Assembly (NCBI GenBank): GCA_035327585.1
Contig: DAOLDD010000001.1
Span: forward strand, 142,796-206,795
Reading direction: 5' to 3'
Length of the DNA stretch: 64,000 bases
Source of the DNA: JAMLJG01 sp035327585
Lineage (GTDB): Bacteria > Verrucomicrobiota > Kiritimatiellia > CAIVKH01
Under the pieces are notes generated by a model, which was not told where the DNA came from, ran no database searches, and saw nothing but the letters and a program-made list of their open reading frames with translations. Shown piece by piece: positions 16,955 through 24,597 of the stretch (position 1 is its first letter; the number at the start of each line of letters is the position of its first letter). A program made the translations under genes and the position numbers.

Positions 16955-18241
16955 TCACGCCATGCGGACCGAGGAAAGCAATTGGGGCTGGGTGCGGGCT
17001 ATTTCGCGCGTATGGAGCAGCAACGACGAAGCGCTGGCCACGAGCACCAGATAGATCGGGTTCCAGGGTATGGGCGAAAAAAAACCGCCGACCATGAATA
17101 CGATGGCTTGCATCTTAAAGGTCCATCCCAGATCGGAGACTTCCGGCCACCACGGTCTGGTCTCATTCTCCACCCGGCGTCCGCTTCGGAAAAGGATCGT
17201 CATGAATGCGATGTACAAGCCGATACCGATAAAACCCATCTGCTTACCCGCATAGAGGATTTCGTTGTGCACCTGCCCCGCAGCGAATGGATAGCGTTCA
17301 GCCACAAGCGCATGATTGGATTGGATACCCACGCCGAAGAGGGGAAAATCAAGGATCAGCTGCCAAGTATGGCGATTCTTCATTTTCCGTTCCCATGCAC
17401 TTTGCTGGTCCTGATTCATGGAGGCCACGTCGGCATCCTCATCAACTCCACCCAGAAAGCTCTTGATGGAGGCCGGGATGGTTTTGAACCGTTCGATGTT
17501 GGATGCACCAACCGTTGACATCAGCATAAAGATTGCAACCCCGCCAATAATCAGCGCCCGCTTATATTTTGCGCCGTACTTCGGCAACAGGAACACACCA
17601 ACGGCAGCCAGCGCCAGCACGCCAGTGCGGCTTCCCGTTTGCATCACGATGAACACAGCCGCCAAGGCAGCGCCCAAGTTGCCCCATCGCACGTATTTGT
17701 TGTGTGCTTTTTGAAAAAAATACAGATAAAGCGGGATCATCACAGTCATCAAGTAGGCAAAGCCATTGGGATTTTCGATCAAGGACACCGCCGGCCCCAT
17801 GATGCGATCGCCGGAATACGTGGCGCCTGCCGTGGCCAACCGAATCCCGCCTTTTAACCACCAGGTGGTGGCCAACAATAACGTGGCCTGAACCGCCCAG
17901 ACCCTTTGCACATTCCACGCCATCGCATCCACAAGAATCAGGACGAAGCAATTCTTGTAGATGAGATCAATGTCCGAATTCCAGTGGGTCGCCGTCTGGA
18001 ACACCCCCGTATGAAGGGAGATAAAACTGAACAGCATCAGCAAAAGCGCGGTAATCGTTGCTGGCCCGAAACGGATCAAAGGTTTGCCGGCTTGTGACGC
18101 TGAAACGAAATGCAATACCGCGGCGGTGATGATCGTCAGGTTTCCCAAACGCATGGGATGCAGGAACAAAAAACGGTTTTGCGGTTGGACGCATAGCACG
18201 ACGATGTAGAACAGCAGGAAGCGAAATGCCCAGGTCGCCAT
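16955..18241 (-). CDS. O-antigen ligase/polymerase family membrane protein (WaaL/Wzy-like)
   Basis: A 428-residue protein with roughly ten membrane segments and a large hydrophilic periplasmic loop near residues 270-340. The loop contains HTWQLILDFPLFGVGIQSN and a VHNEILYAGKQMGFIG motif characteristic of the O-antigen ligase (PF04932-type) family. Wzy polymerases and WaaL ligases share this fold. Because the gene heads an ABC-dependent export operon, a ligase that attaches the finished polymer is the simpler reading. It is the first gene of the 17-gene operon, and a 142-bp spacer separates it from the regulator upstream. Confidence 0.8.
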   Translation of the reverse strand: MATWAFRFLLFYIVVLCVQPQNRFLFLHPMRLGNLTIITAAVLHFVSASQAGKPLIRFGPATITALLLMLFSFISLHTGVFQTATHWNSDIDLIYKNCFVLILVDAMAWNVQRVWAVQATLLLATTWWLKGGIRLATAGATYSGDRIMGPAVSLIENPNGFAYLMTVMIPLYLYFFQKAHNKYVRWGNLGAALAAVFIVMQTGSRTGVLALAAVGVFLLPKYGAKYKRALIIGGVAIFMLMSTVGASNIERFKTIPASIKSFLGGVDEDADVASMNQDQQSAWERKMKNRHTWQLILDFPLFGVGIQSNHALVAERYPFAAGQVHNEILYAGKQMGFIGIGLYIAFMTILFRSGRRVENETRPWWPEVSDLGWTFKMQAIVFMVGGFFSPIPWNPIYLVLVASASSLLLHTREIARTQPQLLSSVRMA

Positions 18242-18383
18242 ATATCGTGGCGGGGGTTACCCCGCTCCTCGCTGCGCGTGCACGTAACCGAAATGCTTCA
18301 TCCGCAGACTTCGTCCCGGTCAGTTCCCGATGAACCAACCCGCCACGTGAAGATGTATAGTGGACCCCACGAGGCCCCCGCTT

Positions 18384-18872
18384 CTACAACAACTTGCGCA
18401 ACAAAGGATTGTCAATCAGGGCGGCGACACGTTGTCGGCGCTTTTCGGCCTCCTGCAGGCGTTCCAGCAGAAAGGCATTCCGCTCGCCTCCCCCGTTCTG
18501 CGCGGCCATCCACATGCTGCGTTCGATCTGTATGCGCGCCGATTCCAACTTCTTGCCTAGGGAGGTGAGAAGTCCGCCGTTCAGAATTGACCTGAAATCC
18601 GTTTCGGCTTGGTAAAAATCGCGGCGGTCACCCCTCACCCATACCTTGCGCACCGCGCCCCAAGCCTCCAATTTGCGGCCCGCGATGCTGACGCTCGCCT
18701 TGCTGACACCCAACTGCCGGGCTAGATCGTCAAGACACAGCGGATCGGGGCTCAAATACAACAAGGTGTAAATCTGGCCGAACAGCCGGGAAAGACCGAA
18801 CGACTGAGCCGTCCGCCCCCCCGCCTCCACCATCTCCCAGATGGCACCCACTGCTGTCGGCTCAACCGGCAT
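18384..18872 (-). CDS. GbsR/MarR-type transcriptional regulator
   Basis: A 162-residue winged-helix protein. The helix-turn-helix CLDDLARQLGVSKASVSIAG (about 45-64) and following wing KVWVRGDRRDF match GbsR/MarR-like regulators. The C-terminal half is helical and probably dimerises. The ATG sits 8 bases after the -10 element of its promoter, so the mRNA may be nearly leaderless. It lies upstream of, and on the same strand as, the glycan operon, making it a candidate regulator of that operon and of itself. Confidence 0.82.
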   Translation of the reverse strand: MPVEPTAVGAIWEMVEAGGRTAQSFGLSRLFGQIYTLLYLSPDPLCLDDLARQLGVSKASVSIAGRKLEAWGAVRKVWVRGDRRDFYQAETDFRSILNGGLLTSLGKKLESARIQIERSMWMAAQNGGGERNAFLLERLQEAEKRRQRVAALIDNPLLRKLL

Positions 18873-18880
18873 TCGTTTAT

Positions 18881-18909
18881 AAATTACTAAACGAACTAAA
18901 TTTCGTCAA
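18881..18909 (-). promoter_or_regulatory. Promoter of the GbsR/MarR-like gene with repeated ACTAAA motif
   Basis: Read on the minus strand, a -35 TTGACG (18909-18904) and a -10 TAATTT (18886-18881) are separated by 17 bases. Between and across them the plus strand carries ACTAAA twice with 9-base periodicity (18886-18891 and 18895-18900), and a TTTATAAA palindrome lies at 18876-18883. The repeats overlap the RNA polymerase site, as expected for autorepression by the encoded regulator. Confidence 0.6.
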
Positions 18910-19155
18910 GTGGTCCTCCAATCCATGTCTCCCAAGCCCGTAGTCCAAGGGCTTCACCAACGCACGGCGGAAGTCGGATCGCGCCACTCCCGTTCGCAAC
19001 TGCAACCGGCTGACGAATCCACCTCACGTGGCAATGCCGTTGTACCGCCCCGAGCATGGCGCCTCAAACAAGAAAGTTGCTCGCGGAAAATCAGCGGCGC
19101 GCAGTAAAGTCAGCGAATGCACACCTTATCATCCGCCCAAGAGGAACCCTCGGGA

Positions 19156-20907
19156 ATGGGGAAGCCGGAAATCATCCGAAGGAATTACTGCGGCATTCGG
19201 GCCGCAGGTGCTTTCATCGGCGCGCTGTGGATCGCGGGCTGGTACATGGGTGTCATTCCCGTTGCTTGGTTCGCCGCACTCGCTTCGGGCCGGGAGACGC
19301 TTTCCCCAACTTTTCACGCGTACCTCGCCCGTTCGCAATGCGCGTTTGGGGTGACCATGCTGGCTGCGGCTCTGTCGTTGCCCTATCTCCTGTGTGCGGG
19401 CGCATGGCTGGGTCGGCACCCCATCCCTCTGTTGAGATGGTGCATTGTGTGCACCTCCGGAGTGCTGGCCGCCCTTGTGCAATACGCATGTTTTGAAGGG
19501 GTTCCGCACGTAACCGACGCGACCAGCCACCTGTTCCAGGCGCGCATCTTCGCGGAGGGCCAACTCGCGGCGCCGCTGCCGCCCTGTTACGAGTCCTTCC
19601 ACCAACACAACGTGGTGATGAACCCCAACGGGACGTGGCACACCAAGTATTTCCCCGGCCAGGCGCTCTGGCTTGCGCCCGGCGTCGCCATCGGGTTGGA
19701 CGGCCTCATGATGCCCCTGGGCTGGTTGCTCTGCGTCTGGGCCTTCATGCGTCTGGTCGAGCGCCTGCACGACAAACGCCTCGCCCTGGGTGCGGGCGCA
19801 CTGCTGGCCCTGTCGCCGATGGGGCTCCTTCTTGCGGGCTCCTTCATGTCGCACACGACGTTCCTGATGTTTTCCCTGCTCGCCGGCGCGGCATTGGTGG
19901 AGGCGTGGTCGCGCCGGGACCGGGCCGCGCGGCCCTGGTTCCTCGCGGGCCTCTTCGCCGGGCTTGCGCTGATTACACGCCCGCAGGACATGGTGGCGTG
20001 GCTGGGCCCGATGCTCGCGCTCGCCTGCCTTCATCCCCGCACCGCCGCACAGCGTATCGGGCGGGGCCTGCCGTGGGCCACACTAGGCGTGGCGATTCCC
20101 TTGGGCGGGCTGCTGCTATGGAATATGGCGCATTACGGCGCGCTCACATCGGGCGGCTACAACTTTAGCCGGTCCATTTCGCTGACACCGATCATCCAGG
20201 ATTCGCTCGGCTTCGGGGACCGCCACACTCCGCGGGTCGCTTTGTATTTCACGCTCCAGACACTCTGGCGCTTCAACCAGGCATTGTTCGGATGGCCCCT
20301 ATCCTTTCTGTTTATCCCGCTGGCCTTCTTCAGCGACCGGAAAGCATGGAACGTGGCCGCGTTGCTTTCCTGCGCCGCCGTGGTCCTGCTCTACGCGCTG
20401 TTTCCCTACCAGGGACTGGAATACGAAGCACGCTACTTCACCCCCGCCCTGCCCTTTCTGGCGTATCTGACCGCCCGGGGCACCCGCACTGCGCTGGCAA
20501 TGACCCGAAACACGAACCGCTGGCACGGACTGCCGGAATTGCTCCTCGCAGCATTCATCGCGCACAGCGCGTTTTTCTATGTTCCATCGCACATCTGGCC
20601 CAAATACAGCAAAGACTACGAACAGGTTTCCCGCGTGCTGGAAACGTCTGCGTCGGTGTCCGGTTTGTCGAATGCAGTAGTCCTGGTGCCGAGCGACTAC
20701 CCGCATGATTTTCGTTATTCGTCCGGATTTATCCTGAATGATCCGTGGCTGCGAAATGACATCATCTACGCGCGGGACCGCGCGCATGCATACGGTTGTC
20801 TGGCTGACGCGTTTCCCACACGGTCGCTCCATCGGTTTGTCCCGGACGAGGATTGGCGGAAAGGCCGTTTTGAACCCGTCCCCTTGGGTCAATCCCCCAG
20901 CCGATAG
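19156..20907 (+). CDS. Integral membrane glycosyltransferase-like protein (GT-C type)
   Basis: About 583 residues with ten or more membrane segments. The first periplasmic loop contains DATSHLFQARIFAEGQ and WHTKYFPGQALWL, resembling the acidic loop and the K-Y-x-P-G-x element of ArnT/PMT-type GT-C transferases, which use lipid-linked sugars outside the membrane. The ATG at 19156 is preferred to one at 19117 because AGAGGA lies about 9 bases upstream. The 3' end overlaps the end of the convergent GT2 gene by 19 bases. The sugar and acceptor are unknown. Confidence 0.72.
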   Translation: MGKPEIIRRNYCGIRAAGAFIGALWIAGWYMGVIPVAWFAALASGRETLSPTFHAYLARSQCAFGVTMLAAALSLPYLLCAGAWLGRHPIPLLRWCIVCTSGVLAALVQYACFEGVPHVTDATSHLFQARIFAEGQLAAPLPPCYESFHQHNVVMNPNGTWHTKYFPGQALWLAPGVAIGLDGLMMPLGWLLCVWAFMRLVERLHDKRLALGAGALLALSPMGLLLAGSFMSHTTFLMFSLLAGAALVEAWSRRDRAARPWFLAGLFAGLALITRPQDMVAWLGPMLALACLHPRTAAQRIGRGLPWATLGVAIPLGGLLLWNMAHYGALTSGGYNFSRSISLTPIIQDSLGFGDRHTPRVALYFTLQTLWRFNQALFGWPLSFLFIPLAFFSDRKAWNVAALLSCAAVVLLYALFPYQGLEYEARYFTPALPFLAYLTARGTRTALAMTRNTNRWHGLPELLLAAFIAHSAFFYVPSHIWPKYSKDYEQVSRVLETSASVSGLSNAVVLVPSDYPHDFRYSSGFILNDPWLRNDIIYARDRAHAYGCLADAFPTRSLHRFVPDEDWRKGRFEPVPLGQSPSR

Positions 20908-21602
20908 CGAATGATGCACCACAGCGCGCGGAAGCCGTCCTTCCAGCCGATTTTTTTGCCCTCATCGTAGGAGCGGCCGTGGTAGCTGATGGGCACCTCG
21001 TAGATGCGGCAGCGCTTGCGGGCGACCTTGGCGGTGATTTCGACCTCGAACCCGAAGCGGTTCTCCCGGATTTCGATGCCCTGCAGGATTTCGCGGCGGA
21101 AGACCTTGTAGCAGACCTCCATATCGGTGAGGTTCAGGTTGGTCATCATGTTGGAGAGCAGCGTCAGGAACTTGTTCCCGACCATGTGCCAGAACAGGTG
21201 CACCCGGTGGGCGCCGCCGCCGGCGAAGCGCGAGCCGTACACGACGTCGGCGTGACCCTCCAGGATCGGCGCGAGCAGGTTCGGGTATTCGCGGGGGTCG
21301 TATTCCAGGTCGGCGTCCTGGATGAGCACGATGTCACCGGTCGCGCGGGCGAAGCCCGTGCGGAGCGCGGCGCCCTTGCCTTGGTTCACTTCATGATGCG
21401 TCACCACCAGGGAGGGGTCCTCGCTCGCCAGCCGGTCCAGCACCGCGCCCGTGCCGTCCCGCGAGCAATCGTTGACGAGCACGATTTGCTTCGCCAGCCC
21501 CGTCTCGACGCGTCGGACGGAGTCCACCAATGCCGCGACGGTATGCTCCTCGTTGTAGACGGGAATCACGATGGAGAGCGTCGTGCAGGAGGCAGGTTTC
21601 AT
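20889..21602 (-). CDS. Family 2 glycosyltransferase (polyprenyl-phosphate sugar synthase type)
   Basis: A 237-residue GT-A enzyme with VIPVYNEEHTV (about 13-23), NDCSRDGT (about 44-51) and the metal-binding LIQDADLEYDP (about 92-102), the arrangement of DPM1-like synthases. Such enzymes make polyprenyl-phosphate mannose or glucose for membrane glycosyltransferases such as the one encoded convergently next to it. The ATG overlaps the FkbM stop by 4 bases, placing it at the end of the 29770-20889 operon. Confidence 0.85.
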   Translation of the reverse strand: MKPASCTTLSIVIPVYNEEHTVAALVDSVRRVETGLAKQIVLVNDCSRDGTGAVLDRLASEDPSLVVTHHEVNQGKGAALRTGFARATGDIVLIQDADLEYDPREYPNLLAPILEGHADVVYGSRFAGGGAHRVHLFWHMVGNKFLTLLSNMMTNLNLTDMEVCYKVFRREILQGIEIRENRFGFEVEITAKVARKRCRIYEVPISYHGRSYDEGKKIGWKDGFRALWCIIRYRLGD

Positions 21603-22423
21603 GGCGATCGCTCCGTATGATGCGGCATCAGGAAAAAATAATCCACGGCGGATTCACCATGCCGGCGTTCGCGCCAGGCGCCCTCCCAGAAAAAGGGCCG
21701 GTACCCCCGTTCAGCGAGCCAGTTCACGACACGGTTCGCAGGCGTGCCCGCCGCATCAAGGTCGCCCATGATTTCAACCAGCAGAACGGGACGTGACTCC
21801 GCAAGGACGCGTTCGGCGCCCGCCAGCGCGGCTTGTTCGTGTCCCTCGACATCAATTTTCATGAACGCGATGCGCGGCGCGTCCGCCGACAATTCATCAT
21901 CCATCCGGCGCAGCGGGATGGTTACCTCCACCCCGTCCGCGCCGGATTCACCGGCGGCCAGCACGCGGGATTCGTACAGATTCTCGCCGCCATCACCATA
22001 GCGCGGGATCACCATGCGCGCCTCGCCATGATGATCGGATACGCCGCAGCGGTGCAGGATCACTTGCACGAGCCCAAGGCGGCGCACGGCGCGCTCAAGC
22101 AACTCCGCCGTTTGCGGTACCGGCTCAAAACTGTGCACGCGGCCCGCGGGCCCCACCCAGGAGGCGAGCAACGCGGTGACATAGCCCACATTCGCGCCGG
22201 CATCCACCACGACCGCGCCGGGTTTGACCAGCCTGCGGACGGCATCAGCCGGCGGCCAGCGGTCCGCGGTGAAGCGGGCTACCACCCGGGGATGGTACCA
22301 GCGGCGCAACTGCTGCCGGAGCGCGGCGGGCAGGAATCGAACAAGATGGTGCTTCAGAGGAATAAGCCGGATCCTAATCGGAGTGTGCCAACCACGGATC
22401 AACACCGATGCACACGGAATCAA
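21599..22423 (-). CDS. FkbM-family methyltransferase
   Basis: Up to 274 residues, with SAM motif I VVVDAGANVGYVT (about 71-83), an EPVPQTAELL segment and MKIDVEGHEQAAL (about 187-199), the classic FkbM signature. These enzymes O-methylate sugars in surface glycans. The start is uncertain: the TTG at 22423 and the later GTG and TTG candidates all lie inside one arm of an inverted repeat (22390-22418), and no in-frame ATG precedes motif I. The next candidates, near WYHPRVV, are about 40 residues further in. It is followed by the GT2 gene with a 4-base overlap. Confidence 0.82.
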   Translation of the reverse strand: MIPCASVLIRGWHTPIRIRLIPLKHHLVRFLPAALRQQLRRWYHPRVVARFTADRWPPADAVRRLVKPGAVVVDAGANVGYVTALLASWVGPAGRVHSFEPVPQTAELLERAVRRLGLVQVILHRCGVSDHHGEARMVIPRYGDGGENLYESRVLAAGESGADGVEVTIPLRRMDDELSADAPRIAFMKIDVEGHEQAALAGAERVLAESRPVLLVEIMGDLDAAGTPANRVVNWLAERGYRPFFWEGAWRERRHGESAVDYFFLMPHHTERSP

Positions 22424-22544
22424 GACGGGCCATCAAATAACCGAATACCGAGGATGCGGTCATGCGGCGTAGAAGGAAATATTGATGGGTCGACGAAAGA
22501 GACACGCTTGGGTCATCCGTGTTTATCCGCGTTCATCCGTGGTT
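22390..22544. repeat. Imperfect inverted repeat of ATCCGTG-type phrases
   Basis: Two 29-base arms (22390-22418 and 22516-22544) are reverse complements at 24 of 29 positions. The right arm contains ATCCGTG, ATCCGCG and ATCCGTGG units. The spacer of 97 bases holds no recognisable gene. The left arm lies inside the 5' end of the FkbM reading frame. Similar ATCC(G)CG phrases recur at 42240-42452 in this window, suggesting a dispersed repeat family. Confidence 0.75.
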
Positions 22545-22561
22545 AAATGGAAAGGTCGGGA

Positions 22562-23098
22562 TTATACTGGCGCGAGGGTTGCGCTGTCCACCTCGACGGC
22601 GGCGGCCTGGCGGATCATGTCGATGTTGACGACCACGCGCGCCGTGCCGTGCACGCGAACCACGATGCCTTCCAGGCCGCGCAGGGGACCCGATTTTACG
22701 CGCACACGGCGTCCACTTTCCAGAAACGGCATCACTTCGACAAGACTACCCGCCGCAAGCAGGGCGTGCAATTGCTGGAGCTGTGCCGCGAGGGCGGCCT
22801 GGTCCACGACCTCAAGCAGGTTTGCGGTGTGTTGATTCTGGCGCAACCATTGGCGCAGCGCGATGTCGCCGCGGCAAAAGACGTAACCCGCGAAGAGCGG
22901 CGAAGAAAACGTTCGTTCGCGCGCACCATAGTGGTGCGTTTTCGACTGCAGGGGCAGATAAACGACGGCGCCCGCGCGACGGGCGGCATCGGCCAGTTTC
23001 TTTTCGCAGCGGGGCCGGGTGTGCACGACCACCCATCGTTCCGTTTCGGAAAACGCCGCGAAAAGAGGGGGCGAAGCGCCCGTTTCAACGGAAGACAT
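22562..23098 (-). CDS. NusG/RfaH-like specialised transcription antiterminator
   Basis: About 178 residues with an NGN domain (RWVVVHTRPRCEKKLADAA, about 21-39, and LFAGYVFCRGD) and a C-terminal KOW motif (GRRVRVKSGPLRGLEGIVV, about 127-145). This is the architecture of RfaH/UpxY/LoaP paralogues that let RNA polymerase read through long polysaccharide operons. Its ATG at 23098 overlaps the stop of the priming transferase (TGATG). It sits inside the operon it might control, which would give positive feedback. No ops-like recruitment site was identified. Confidence 0.85.
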   Translation of the reverse strand: MSSVETGASPPLFAAFSETERWVVVHTRPRCEKKLADAARRAGAVVYLPLQSKTHHYGARERTFSSPLFAGYVFCRGDIALRQWLRQNQHTANLLEVVDQAALAAQLQQLHALLAAGSLVEVMPFLESGRRVRVKSGPLRGLEGIVVRVHGTARVVVNIDMIRQAAAVEVDSATLAPV

Positions 23099-24576
23099 CA
23101 CGCCGTTTTCGCCGTATTGCCGGGCGCCGGGGCGGGCATGACGGCGATGGTCCCGCCGGTCGGCGCAACGCTGGAGGCTTCCTCCTCGCTGTGCCGAAGT
23201 CCGACGATGATCGTTTTGAAGGTGCGGAGCAGGATCGTTACATCAAGGATGAAGCTCATGTGTTTGATGTAGAAGAGATCGTATTGCAGCTTGCGACGCG
23301 CGGCGTCGATGCTGGCCGCGTAAGGATATTTGACCTGCGCCCAACCGGTGATGCCGGGCGGCACCATGAGCCGCTCGCGGTAGAACGGGATGGCCGCGGC
23401 CAGCGTCTCCACAAATTCCGGCCGTTCGGGACGCGGCCCGACGAGGCTCATTTCGCCGCGCAGCACATTGATGAGTTGCGGCAATTCGTCAATTCGCCAT
23501 TTACGGATGACCCGGCCCACGCGCGTTACGCGGTCGTCGGCGCGACCGGTCCACACCGCGCCCGAACCGGCCTCGGCATCGGTCCGCATGGAGCGAAACT
23601 TGAGGACCGTGACGTGGCGACCATCCAGGCCGCTGCGCCGCTGGCGGTAGAGGATGGGTCCCCGCGAATCCATTTTGATGAGCAGCGCCGTGACGGCCAT
23701 GATGGGCGAACCGATGACGAGCCCAACACCGGCGGTGACAAAATCCAGGATGCGCTTGATCTTGCGGACGTGGATCACCGAGCTGTTCATCGCCGCGCTC
23801 ATCAGCCATTCGTCGTTGATGTGGTTGAGGGGAATGTCCTGCACCAACAGCTCGTGCAGCGAGACATAATCGAGAATCTCCGTGCCGGTGCAACGCAGGG
23901 GACGCAGCAGGCGCAGGACCGCGGGCTCACGCGACAACGAGGTGGCGACCACGAGCGTTTCCACCTCGAATGCCTCGGTCAGCTCGCGCAGACGATCGAT
24001 GGAGCCGATCACCGGGACACCGGACAACAATGTGCCAGGCTGGATCTTTCGGCTGGAGATTACGCCGCGGACCTTCAAGCCGGAGTCCGGGTTGCCGAGC
24101 AACAACTGGGCCACCTCCACCGCTTCCTGCCCCTCGCCGACAATGAGCGTATTTTTTGATAGCACGCCGCTGCGCACCACCATGCGATACATGCCGCGCA
24201 GGCCCCAGGTGAACAGGAACACGAACACACCGCTTAACAGGAGGATGCCCCGTCCGATGTGGACTTGGGATTTCGCATAAAAAACGACGATGATGAGGAT
24301 GAGGCTGACGATCGTGGCCACCAGCGGCAGCAGGAAAGCGGAGTGACGTCGCGTAAGCGCCTGGCGCTCGTAGAGACCGCTGGCATAAAACACGACGAGA
24401 AAAATGGCCAGCGAGCCGAGAAGGGAAGGCAGGTGTCGCGCAATGTAGTCCGTGCCCAAGTCAAACCCGAGCCGCAGCAATGCAGAACAGACGATCGAAG
24501 CAGCAACCGCCACGACGTCCGCCGTCAGGAGGACGATGCGTCTGAAAGAGACATATTGGCCACGATGAAACAGCAT
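23098..24576 (-). CDS. Polyprenyl glycosylphosphotransferase, priming enzyme (WcaJ/WbaP family)
   Basis: This 492-residue protein has four N-terminal membrane segments (to about residue 130), a CoA-binding-like Rossmann domain (about 150-270) and a C-terminal catalytic domain. The catalytic domain starts at KRILDFVTAGVGLVIGSPIM and contains LKFRSMRTDAE, DELPQLINVLRGEMSLVGPRP and PGITGWAQV. It transfers a sugar-1-phosphate to undecaprenyl phosphate, starting each repeat unit. It lies 21 bases after the split Wzc gene and overlaps the NusG-like gene. Confidence 0.93.
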   Translation of the reverse strand: MLFHRGQYVSFRRIVLLTADVVAVAASIVCSALLRLGFDLGTDYIARHLPSLLGSLAIFLVVFYASGLYERQALTRRHSAFLLPLVATIVSLILIIVVFYAKSQVHIGRGILLLSGVFVFLFTWGLRGMYRMVVRSGVLSKNTLIVGEGQEAVEVAQLLLGNPDSGLKVRGVISSRKIQPGTLLSGVPVIGSIDRLRELTEAFEVETLVVATSLSREPAVLRLLRPLRCTGTEILDYVSLHELLVQDIPLNHINDEWLMSAAMNSSVIHVRKIKRILDFVTAGVGLVIGSPIMAVTALLIKMDSRGPILYRQRRSGLDGRHVTVLKFRSMRTDAEAGSGAVWTGRADDRVTRVGRVIRKWRIDELPQLINVLRGEMSLVGPRPERPEFVETLAAAIPFYRERLMVPPGITGWAQVKYPYAASIDAARRKLQYDLFYIKHMSFILDVTILLRTFKTIIVGLRHSEEEASSVAPTGGTIAVMPAPAPGNTAKTA

Positions 24577-24597
24577 CTTGCGCCCCTCCGACCAAAC

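Noticed and set aside
22390..22544. ATCCGTG repeats as a CRISPR array
   Set aside because: The units are short, irregular, in both orientations and lack regular spacers; no cas genes are in the window.
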